Source: Hexactinellida sp. DTS-2022 (taxonomy: Eukaryota; Porifera; Hexactinellida). Taken from it: a stretch of DNA of 64,000 nucleotides. The stretch spans positions 2,852,001 through 2,916,000 of the forward strand of contig JAPNXP010000002.1 in NCBI GenBank assembly GCA_028753945.1, written 5' to 3'. This document shows positions 55,481-64,000 of the stretch, piece by piece; position 1 is the first letter of the stretch, and every line of letters starts with the position of its first letter. The position numbers and the translations under genes were made by a program. The notes below the pieces were generated by a model. It ran no database searches and was not told where the DNA came from. It saw only the letters and a list, made by a program, of their open reading frames with translations.

Positions 55481-56684
55481 CCAAACATATTGGAGTTCTC
55501 TTAGAATCCCGCATACGCGGCACTTAATCGTATCGGAGCGCTGTGCGTATGTATGGGGGTGCCCCGATACGCGGGGTTCCACTGTATCCCATTAAGTCCA
55601 TTAATCCCGATAAGTCCATTCGACCGGTTCAAGTGCAGTTATCCCGTTAACGCTGCCGCCCAAATTGTTTGGATAATTAAGATTAGTCATTAAGTTGAGC
55701 GTTTGTTTATCAAGCGAATGGTAAGCTAGTTCCAAAACACACCTGCGCATATATGAAAGGAATTTTAAGCATAGTAGCTGAAATGTGATCAGGTTTATTG
55801 GTATAATTTTTTAAATTTATATTTTGGATTCCCATTGACTATAATGCTCCATGCACAATTTTTCAGAAGTTCTATTATACTTAGAAGGATTTTAAAAGCA
55901 CAAAAAATTTAGTTTAGAGTCTATTACAGAAGCGCAATTTGTGCTATTAGCTTTTTAAGGTTAATTAGGTTTTATTGCTCATTCAGGAGGTCTATATGTT
56001 GTGTATATACCGTGCAAATTTAATCTAGAAATATTAAATAGTTTAGGAAAAATTGGTACGGATAGTAAATTACTTCTATTTAAATGTTCGAATTTTCAAA
56101 GATAATTTCAACCTCAAAGACGTACCAACTTGCGCCCTAAAACATAAAATATTGGTTTGTATTTCATGATTTTAGTATTCTGCATTATTAAGTGTATAGT
56201 ATTACATAACAGACGCGATTCAATAACGGTTCTAATATTTCTTAAGAATGATATAAGATTTTGAATCAAAAAATGCAAAATAATTATGAATAATTTCTAA
56301 AAACATCAAACGAAATGTTAGAGTAATAATTAATACGATATGCGCTGAGGTTTACTCATAGTACTACAGAAATGAAACATAATACAACGTGAATATTATT
56401 TTTGAAAACATGGAAAATATTTTTTTTTAATGAGAAATTAAAATGTTAATTATTCCTCACGTAGTGAATACCGTACCGTTCACACTTTTGAAAATATTCT
56501 AATATATGTTTCCTGAGAATAAATTGATAATATATTAGACAACACATTAGATAATGATTTATCGTAGATCCTCTAAAATATCTCAATGTTAGTCACTGTT
56601 TTTGTGCAATCTAATCCGATCAATTAAATCAGAAAACTATTTCCGAAATATTAGTTAATCTCTTCTAACAAAAATATACTTCTG
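55481..56684. other. Unassigned DNA; possible Tc1/pogo-like end and a shared repeat
   Basis: CGATACGCGGGGTTCCACTG at 55563-55582 resembles one end of pogo/Tigger-type elements (CAGTGGAACC...); an internal CATACGCGGCACTTAATCGT lies at 55511. A left partner was not seen. 55979-56150 repeats 944-1140. No gene recognised. Confidence 0.45.
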
Positions 56685-56859
56685 CATAGCCTACTATACA
56701 TAAGGCCTCACAGTAACAATTGAAATTTGGACCAGGGATGAGGTCGCCGATCGATTATGAAAATGACGATTTATTCTTCCGATTGTCAAATATGGTCAAT
56801 CATGGTCAATCATGGTCTACCAAACATAAGACTTCACTTTTTTAAGGGTAATTTGGACC
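56685..56859. repeat. Left terminal inverted repeat of the P-type element
   Basis: 175 bp; pairs with 63475-63640. Holds GGACCAGGGATGAGGTCGCC and three GGTCAATCATGG-like words that could serve as subterminal protein-binding sites (inference). Confidence 0.93.
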
Positions 56860-57124
56860 TCGTATGAATAGTTGATGAAATACGAAATTGATTTATTCAA
56901 TTTAATTGCCAAATTCAGTGAATCAGAAAAGGAAGTTCTTAAGGAATATGAACAATTAACACTTTAATTGTTAATAAAATAAACAAATACTATTAGAATT
57001 ACACAGTGGAGGATGTTAAAACAATTAATCTAATCATTACAAATAGTAACAAAATGCTTAATCTTCCTTGAAAGTGAAAGTAAGAAAAACGTAGAAATGT
57101 AGGATCTGTACTGCCAATGAAGAA

Positions 57125-59298
57125 CTAAGAATTAAACTTTTTCAATTTTCGTTTCTCTAATCCTTTAGAAATTACCTTAGAATTGTAATTTTTCACTTTA
57201 TTAGCGATTAAACAATTTACTTCAGTGAATACAACTTTGCGAAGAATCAAAGACATATTTAATTTGCAAGAGGGACATTGTTCTCTCCAACTTCCATCAA
57301 CAACTGAACAAACAAGATCCAGTAGAATCTGCCTAGATGGTCCTTCCACAAATATGCGCATCAATTCTGTATTTCCTTCGATAATAGTTAATATCTTCCA
57401 AACAGCTATTATGGAATCCAAGAGTAGCTCAGAGGGATATTTCAGACCTCCACGATCAGTAAGTTCCAATAGCCTATACTGAGATCCGGCTGATTCATCA
57501 AATAGGAAATTTTTATCAATGATTAGTATATCTTGACATATTAGGCATGGTGGACTACGTTTAAGGTATTGGTGTGCGGCATATCCGGCTATAAAAGCTA
57601 ATGATTGAAGTATTTGGGCATCACACTCAATGTTGGATAGATCTGAAATTTCATTAAGGAAAGGGTCAAGATCAAAATCAGTATCCGAAAATGCCTTCTC
57701 TTCAGAAGAAAAGGATTGGATAAATTCTTGTAAAGAATAACTACAAGATTCAGACTGATAGGAAAATAGATTTAAAATATTTGAAATTTTCAGACGTCGC
57801 TCAGCTTCTAATATTTGCAGATAAGAAATGTGGTAATTGGCACCTGACATCATACGATAAAGTCCGAATCGATGTTCCAAAGGGTCCGTCTGTAAGAAAG
57901 AGGTTAAAAGGTATGAATATCCACATGTGCCCGCCAGATAGTTAGTTATTTGTGGTAAAACAAGGCAGGCATGTCTTAAGCTTGTGAAAGTTTGTTTGCT
58001 TAATTTCCCATCTTTCCCAGGAAGTGAATCCCAAGCGGCTAACCAACAAACTATACGATCTAAAAAGGCAAAGCGGTCGTCATTAAATGTGAATGGTTGA
58101 GAGGGTGGATCGTTTAAACGAACATGCTTGTATGGAGCATTTACATTGAACATTTTCCATAAAGATAATATAATGTCAAGAAAATCTGAAGTATTAGATT
58201 TATACGCAGCACAACGTTGGTCGTTTTGAATGGTTAAAGCAGATATTGTGGATTCATGTATGACCTTTAAAACTAATTTTACATTCTGACGTTCTAAACA
58301 AGAAGGAAAACATGCTTTAAATGTTAACCTTGGAGCTAGTTTTGCCAATCTTTCTTTCTCAGAAAGATATAAGGTACGGACATCGCGGAAAGAAGCTGTG
58401 CACAGTCTCAAAGGATAGGAACAAAAATTGGTTTGTATATCTTCTAAATTAGGGTAAATAAAACTCTTACTCTCTGACTTTAGATTCAACCAGTTATTTC
58501 GTATTGTCTTCAATATGTGCACAAAATCAAAGGTGAGAAGTAGGATCCGATTTGGATCAGAAGGATGCGGTACTTGAGTTTCCAGCTTACCATTTTTAGA
58601 GAAGAGTTTGAATAATTTTACATTGAGAGGATAGTTGTCGGTAGAGATAACATCTACAACTAAACCACAAAGCTCTATATCTTGAATACATAATACCACT
58701 ATAGAGAATATCGTTTCCGCTGAAAGAGAAGCACAGGGTAACAAACGAACAATACAGGACCATTTTTTCTGAAGACTAGAGACCATGATAGCGAATACAG
58801 TTTTGACCGGATCATCTGGTCTTAAACTAGCACCATATATCTTACTACCAATATATGAAATATCCGATTTGACATGAATTTCGTCCATTTGGACAATTAC
58901 ATGTTTTTCAGGATCAGAGAAAGAATGAGTCGCTTGTTTGAGGAAGGGAAAATAGTCACTTTCAAGGCCAGATGAAGAATATAACTTGAGTAGAGTATTG
59001 ACATGAGGAAGAGTTAGACAAAGCATCTGCTGGAGATATTTATAACAGGCTGGAGAAATTAAATGTGTTTTAAGAGCCAAAACTTGTGTTAGTACATTAT
59101 ATCTACGCCTGTTTTGAGGGACGAGGCTGTTTTCTAACTGGCATTGTATGAACTGCAGTCTTGAAAGTTCTGGATAATCAGATGATTCTAAATCGGATTC
59201 ATTAGTTTGCAAAGTATTGATGGCTTGTTGGATATGGTCTTTCGCTAGAGATATGTGAACCAGTCGTCTCAGAAACAAAAGATTCACAGTAGGCCTAC
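57125..59298 (-). CDS. P-element-type transposase, catalytic part
   Basis: Reads about 724 codons of P-element coding after the first nine residues, which come from the nested element's end (ATG at 59326). In 59326-numbering: V-Q-M-D-E-I at 145-150 gives the first catalytic-type Asp (148); V-I-S-T-D-N at 226-231 the second (230); F-D-F-V-H-I-L-K-T-I-R-N-N-W at 266-279 is the conserved block of P/THAP9 transposases; D-P-L-E-H-R-F-G at 481-488 gives the Glu (484), followed by S-G-A-N-Y-H. A C-x2-C pair (P-P-C-L-I-C) lies towards the end, as in the family. The stop is near 57125, and there are no internal stops, so the frame is under or recently under constraint. The DNA-binding THAP exon is 3.2 kb upstream. 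The native start of this exon is hidden by the insertion; splicing would be required to join the two. Confidence 0.92.
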
Positions 59299-62200
59299 TC
59301 AAGAAAAGTACAATTGGTCGGATCAACTTCTACCTAAGGGAAAAGTTGCCTTTACTCCTTTCTAGGATTACAAGAAATTTAGATCCGAAAAATATATTGA
59401 TTTGACCCTTGCGGTTTAATAGTTTTGCTGTGTCACTTTCACATAATTGACCTTAAATCCTCCGAATTTTCAAAATCCTTTGACTTAGCCCCTTTAAATG
59501 TATTAATTAGTAATAGTAAGTCGCCAATTTGCTGTCGAATAGTATATAAAGCTAATCTCCATCTATTAGGATACTAAAGTTATGAAGAAATTCTTTGTAT
59601 TTTCGATCATACCCTAATAATATCACCCCCCCCCCCTCCTTCCCTCCTTCTTTCCCGAAATTTGAAAATGCATAACACTAGCTTTTTGATCAGTTGTTGA
59701 ATAAAGCAAGGTTCAATTATATTATATGCAGTTAATTTAACATGTATAATCTTTTTTTGACTCAAAAGCAGGCATTTGTTCTCTCGAGGTCAGTGTTGTA
59801 AGAATTAATCCATGTCTCGCCTCTTCCCCTGTTACTGATGATGAAGCTTTTGTAACCAGTTGAATAGTTCTTTCAACAGCTTGTGTATGGCATGGATATC
59901 CTGGTATTTCTATAGGAGTATACACACTATTAAGTAGTACTTCTTTTGAGAGGTGTTTTGTCAAAGGCGGTTCTGTGATAAGAGATGTTTCCCAAACAAT
60001 CATATCCACGTATGTTTCAGCAGTGAACCTTATTGAAGGAAGCTTAAATGGGCGAATTTCATTCTGTCCAAATGATGAATTGTTGGTGCGGATATCTAAA
60101 ATAGTGTTCACTGCCTTTTGTCTAATTTGCACATCATTGTCTGCAAGCATCGATAACAGAAGGTTTTCTGGATGACAAAAATATGCATTTCTCTGTAGCA
60201 CATCACAAACTACTTCTTGATCTTAGTCCGGTAACTCTCGCAGTAAAGATATTGCATAGAATAGGTTTCTAGGTCCATCTGTGCATATAGAATTACTCTT
60301 AATTCTAAACCAAACTGGTGCATAGTAATTGACGATAAAATAGACAATTCGGGATAATTCAGGTGTAGGATGGATCGTTGAAATGTAAGATCGAAGTAAC
60401 CTATTGGCTAAAGTTGTCCATCTAGCATGATGTATAGGGCCAGGTTGCATCGATGCAAGTTCAGATGAGCAGTTACCAGACTGAACTGCATGACATATAT
60501 TATATAGATATTTCTGATCTGTACTTAAATTGTTGAGAATCTCGCAATTGATGTACTGACTTTTACCGCATATAGGATTATAAACCGCGATTGGCTTGCT
60601 AGCAAAATCAGAATTAAGTTCTTTTCCAATTACTCCTTTAAAACTATTGGGTCCACTGGTTTTCCCATCTATTCTCTCAAAGAGATGCCTCAATGGAAGT
60701 TCATTACTGTGTAATTGGCAAATAAACCAGTGGAGTGGTTTTGAGAACTCTAGTTCAAGGAGTCTAATACATCCATTATGGATTCCAGTGTTAACTCGAG
60801 CTCCATCAGCTCCAACAGCCTTTAAATCTGAATTCCGCTCCCTGCAAAGATCAACCAATTCCCTTGCTATATCTTTTGATTTACCAGAACTAGGTGTTAC
60901 ATGGGCAATATACTGATTTCCTGGTTCAGATAAGACGGTGTAATGTTCTTCATTCACAGTATCCTGGTGCAGATTTCCATCCTCTCTCTCTACCATCACT
61001 CGAGTTTGATCTTTACGGCCATCAAAATAAATCGCAGTGATATCCGTGTTATTCTCGTGAGCTTCGTTAGCTAGAACCCTTCTCACTGAAAATCTCGATC
61101 TACGTAGTTTGTTTCTATCAATAATTAGACTATTTTCATCTGGTGTGATAATACCGTAATACTGGAGTACTGCGTTGGCTATAGCTGCGCCTGCGCGATC
61201 GCTTATCTGATATCTATCACACATTATGGCTAAATTTCGCAATTGATTATGATTACGTGTATGCTTGTGATTATTCGATGTATTTGGGTCGTAAGATTCA
61301 AACTCTTCAAGGTCACATTCTAAAAATTCCTGCGAAGGTTGATCAGGTTGTTGTCTCTTCAGTTCGCTTTCTTCTCTTTCATATTGTGCCTCTTTTCTCT
61401 TTTGAGCAGCAATATTTTTGGAGGTGGTCGAGCGATCCAAGCTGGATAAAAATAATTTTCTAGCGTTTCGCTGATCAAGGAGAAATGGCCACTCGCGGCT
61501 TGGTATCTTTTTATCGAAAGAGCAAAAACATTTGCCTTCTTCAATCGGGCATTTACAACTCGAGACGTCGAACAGAACATTGAATTCGGAAATTATAGGT
61601 TGGACACGATCAGGTTGTTGCTTGTTTTGGATACTTTTTCCGTGGTATTTAGCTCTCTCAATAATACCAGAATTGATGTATTGTTTTATTTTGATCTCAG
61701 ATATTGTTGGTATAGAAGACTTTTCATAGATGCGCACTATTATTTGTGTAAGTTCTTTCGCAATATCGTCTCTAGTGAATTTCGAATTTTCATTTCTAAG
61801 CATTCTGTAATGATTATACAGATCTAGTTTTGTTGGGAGTTGATTTTCTGGTATAGGTCCAGGGTAACCGAACACTGGATGAAATATTTTACCACGCGTG
61901 TATTCTGCCATATTCAAAGATCAATAAATTATAGGAATAAAAATACTCTAAAGGGTTGATCTGATCAGAGTATTTATGAAGATACAATAATTAACCATAA
62001 ATTCCATATTAGATAAATGGTAACTAAGTTAAATGCATGGGTTAAGGAATGTGTATGAAATATCTTTAAACCAATTTAATGATGAATTTAGATTTAGACA
62101 CAGAAATCAACTATGTTTGACAATTATAAAGCTAGTGTTATGCATTTTCAAATTTCGGGAAAGAAGGAGGGAAGGAGGGGGGGGGGTAATATTATTAGGG

Positions 62201-62513
62201 TATGATCGAAAATACAAAGAATTTCTTCATAACTTTAGTATCCTAATAGATGGAGATTAGCTTTATATACTATTCGACAGCAAATTGGCGACTTACTATT
62301 ACTAATTAATACATTTAAAGGGGCTAAGTCAAAGGATTTTGAAAATTCGGAGGATTTAAGGTCAATTATGTGAAAGTGACACAGCAAAACTATTAAACCG
62401 CAAGGGTCAAATCAATATATTTTTCGGATCTAAATTTCTTGTAATCCTAGAAAGGAGTAAAGGCAACTTTTCCCTTAGGTAGAAGTTGATCCGACCAATT
62501 GTACTTTTCTTGA
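59299..62513 (-). mobile_element. Nested 3.2-kb DNA transposon with about 386-bp inverted repeats
   Basis: Begins TCAAGAAAAGTACAATTGG and ends with its inverse. The inverted repeats are 59299-59685 and 62128-62513 and are nearly identical, including a run of 11-12 C/G. The host sequence on either side shares GGCCTA (59292-59297; 62517-62522), a possible short target duplication that is not immediately adjacent on the right. One broken coding region lies between. I cannot assign a named superfamily: the protein has a D/D/E-like layout, but belongs to a type I know only as uncharacterised proteins spread in cnidarians and arthropods. Confidence 0.9.
59737..61917 (-). pseudogene. DDE-like transposase of nested element, one in-frame stop
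   Basis: ATG at 61917 opens 564 codons to TAA at 60225-60223; the same frame then runs on for another 161 codons to 59737, so the product would be about 726 residues. Visible features: C-K-C-x6-C-F-C at 121-132 (zinc-like cysteines), A-I-Y-F-D-G-R-K-D (Asp 299), V-G-A-D-G-A-R-x-N-T-G (Asp 371), C-Q-L-H-S-N-E-L-P-L-R-H (400-411) and H-H-A-R-W. After the stop come R-N-A-Y-F-C-H-P-E-N and P-C-H-T-Q-A-V-E-R, whose Glu is the likely third catalytic residue. The stop therefore separates D, D from E. No frameshift is seen. It is either a pseudogene by one mutation or needs read-through; the former is simpler. Confidence 0.85.
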
Positions 62514-62538
62514 TCCGGCCTAATTCACAGGGATGTGT

Positions 62539-63222
62539 TTATTTAGAAATTTCACCAAGAATCGTATCAAGTTGTCGTATATCACTAATTGAGTTTAGCG
62601 AAAGCGAACAAGGTTTTCCATTACAATTGGCTCTAACAGATAGATCAGAATGTACTATCAAGTACTTATTTACTAGGATATCGCTATTTATTAGACTAGG
62701 ACGCATAAAAATTATACTGTTTTCGTCAGGATACCATAATGACCATGTTTTTGGCAAGGGAAGCAAAGATAACTTGTCAGGAATATCATGTAGACTGTTA
62801 ATCTTGAACTTCTCTACCTCTTCAGCTTCTGAATTCAAGCTAAGTGTTAAAGTTTGGTTGAATAGTTCATATTCTCTTAAGTCGAGGGGACGCCTGCGCT
62901 TAGCACTAGATTGATAGTATGATGGACAACCGGGTAGATAAACTGGTACAGCGCCATCTTTCAGCTTTGGGCTGACTCGAGGGATTTCACGGAAAGTTCC
63001 ATCTCCATTTGGAACTTTGTGGCTATATTCTATATCTTCTTCGCGGAAATGTTTCACGCAAATATAAACAGCCTTCAATTCATCTAAATCATCCCTCCGA
63101 AGAGCCCTAAACCAGGAGTGTCTGAGTTCAGGTGGATTTTGTGGTAATTTGAAAACTGGCACAATTTCTGAGGAAGATTTGTAGTTGCTTTTGCAGCCAG
63201 GAGCCGAGCAGCAATTAGGCAT
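62539..63222 (-). CDS. THAP-domain exon of the P-type transposase
   Basis: The ATG at 63222 starts 227 codons. Residues 1-95 are a THAP zinc-dependent DNA-binding module: C5 and C10 (C-S-A-P-G-C), W37, then C55-V-K-H58 for the C2CH set, and a G-A-V-P-V-Y motif near 92-97 where the family has its AVPTIF-like box. A short basic stretch (A-K-R-R-R) follows and could be a nuclear signal. Later residues (L-P-K-T-W-S-L-W) belong to the region between THAP and catalytic core. The stop at 62539 is only 25 bp before the nested element, so the true gene probably splices out before it; a G-GTGAAAT at about 62556-62550 is one donor candidate. Two dead relatives of this exon lie at 11129 and 47760. Confidence 0.92.
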   Translation of the reverse strand: MPNCCSAPGCKSNYKSSSEIVPVFKLPQNPPELRHSWFRALRRDDLDELKAVYICVKHFREEDIEYSHKVPNGDGTFREIPRVSPKLKDGAVPVYLPGCPSYYQSSAKRRRPLDLREYELFNQTLTLSLNSEAEEVEKFKINSLHDIPDKLSLLPLPKTWSLWYPDENSIIFMRPSLINSDILVNKYLIVHSDLSVRANCNGKPCSLSLNSISDIRQLDTILGEISK

Positions 63223-63474
63223 TTTGAAAATTAAACAATACTAAAAGCTAAGGTAGAACAAGTAAACAAAATTAAGTACGGTTAAAACAAAGTTTATACA
63301 CCAGAAGAACAGAGAGACTGAATGTCCACTGATTACATGACTTACTAAAAACATTATACAATCAAATTATATATTCAAATGAATTTTCTATTGTTTTGGT
63401 AAATTAATAATTACTAAACACTAACTATTTAACATTGTGGTTCATTTAGAAATTACGGCTGCAACCGCATCCTT

Positions 63475-63640
63475 GGTCCAAATTACCCTTAAAAAAGTGA
63501 AGTCTTATGTTTGGTAGACCATGATTGACCAAAATTTGACAATCGGAAGAATAAATCGTCATTTACATAATCGATCGGCGACCTCATCCCTGGTCCAAAT
63601 TTCAATTCTTACTGTGAGGCCTTATGTATAGTAGGCTATG
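63475..63640. repeat. Right terminal inverted repeat of the P-type element
   Basis: 166 bp; pairs with 56685-56859. As the THAP exon starts about 250 bp inside it, the promoter of the transposase is expected here or just inside (inference). Confidence 0.93.
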
Positions 63641-63647
63641 ACTTCTG

Positions 63648-63910
63648 TTTCTTTACTTATTAAGAATGTTTCTAACAGTATTTATCGACATATTAGCTAG
63701 GGAAACATCATTGGCAAAAATATTCGTTTGGGAATAGGGCCAGGAATAATTACAAAACGTCCTGACTTTGTTTACTATTTTGCGCTGAACAATGTGTTTG
63801 GGATAACGGTGTTGCAGACGGAATAAAACTGGGGCAAATTGAGCTTGAATTAATCTGCTCAACATTTCTCTCATAAACACGCGTCGATTATTCGCTACAA
63901 TTTGAATCAA
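63648..63910 (-). other. Unrecognised open frame beside the P-type element
   Basis: 85 codons on the minus strand (63910-63653), with R-R-V-F-M-R-E-M-L-S-R-L-I-Q and an end S-I-N-T-V-R-N-I-L-N-K that resembles the recognition helix of transposase helix-turn-helix domains. It stops just outside the P-element target duplication, and a stop lies upstream near 63935. It could be an exon or a transposase scrap; I do not recognise it. Confidence 0.3.
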
Positions 63911-64000
63911 ATCAGCAAAGACTGCTTTAAATCTCCTTCATGTGTGTTCTCACACATATGCTCTTGAGTTGTAACTACGGCTATTGTACTTGTTCGAGAT

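Larger units (their letters stand above)
56685..63640 (-). mobile_element. P-type (THAP) DNA transposon, 6956 bp including nested element
   Basis: Starts CATAGCCTACTATACATAAG and ends with its inverse; ACTTCTG stands directly outside both ends (56678-56684 and 63641-63647). The terminal inverted repeats are 56685-56859 and 63475-63640 and match almost throughout; the left one has a 10-bp duplication (ATGGTCAATC). Inside, on the minus strand, are a THAP exon (63222-62539) and a long catalytic frame (to 57125). P elements make 8-bp duplications; here 7 bases are certain. A 3215-bp element at 59299-62513 lies between the two coding parts. Without it the element would be about 3.7 kb, a reasonable size for an autonomous P-type element. 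Confidence 0.93.

Noticed and set aside
59975-61827. Several plus-strand frames of 65-106 codons
   Set aside because: All are opposite-strand shadows of the nested transposase coding region.
62486-62914. 142-codon plus-strand frame beginning M-I-R-P-I-V-L-F-L
   Set aside because: It is the reverse strand of the THAP exon plus the inverted repeat of the nested element; the identical start to the catalytic frame comes from the two inverted ends.

Overview
The window looks like AT-rich nuclear DNA of an animal, most likely an invertebrate. It carries spliced genes, AATAAA-type signals, non-LTR retrotransposon remains, hAT-like and Tc1/mariner-like miniature elements, and a THAP/P-type transposon. 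No bacterial, organellar or viral gene order is visible. The species cannot be told from the sequence, and I found no clear single-copy host gene. Nearly everything that can be named is a mobile element or its remains, and most of the open frames are short chance frames inside repeats.

Layout. 1-5.2 kb: a retrotransposon ORF1-like relic, miniature elements and a 21-bp minisatellite. 6-13 kb: a duplicated segment, Tc1-like and TA-flanked MITEs, a THAP-domain relic and a non-LTR retrotransposon fragment with endonuclease and reverse transcriptase remains. 13.8-18.6 kb: the first copy of a spliced GPY/F-OTU gene relic, followed by a three-deep nest of transposons. 20-22 kb: a 64-codon frame broken by two precise insertions, and the second copy of the duplicated segment. 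22.6-25 kb: an array of about 170-bp satellite units. 25-31.6 kb: a run of TTAA-flanked elements. 31.6-35 kb: the second GPY/F-OTU copy. 35-43 kb: hAT-like elements with 8-bp duplications and a TTAA element carrying a tRNA-like segment. 43-51 kb: more TTAA elements, some sharing one TTAA, a THAP relic split by a TTAA element, and a three-layer nest at 48,021-50,143. 51-55.5 kb: a 3.6-kb hAT-like element inside a TTAA element. 56,685-63,640: a P-type transposon with 166-175 bp terminal inverted repeats and a 7-bp target duplication, itself invaded by a 3.2-kb element with about 386-bp inverted repeats.

How it fits together. The P-type element is the best-preserved unit: a THAP DNA-binding exon and a long catalytic frame with D, D and E motifs, separated by the nested 3.2-kb element. 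The nested element has its own DDE-like frame, broken by one stop codon. At least eight families of TTAA-flanked non-autonomous elements are present, with no matching transposase in the window. Their insertion sites can be read precisely, because removing them restores known element lengths, frames, or empty sites seen elsewhere in the window. This gives a relative order of insertion without any outside data.
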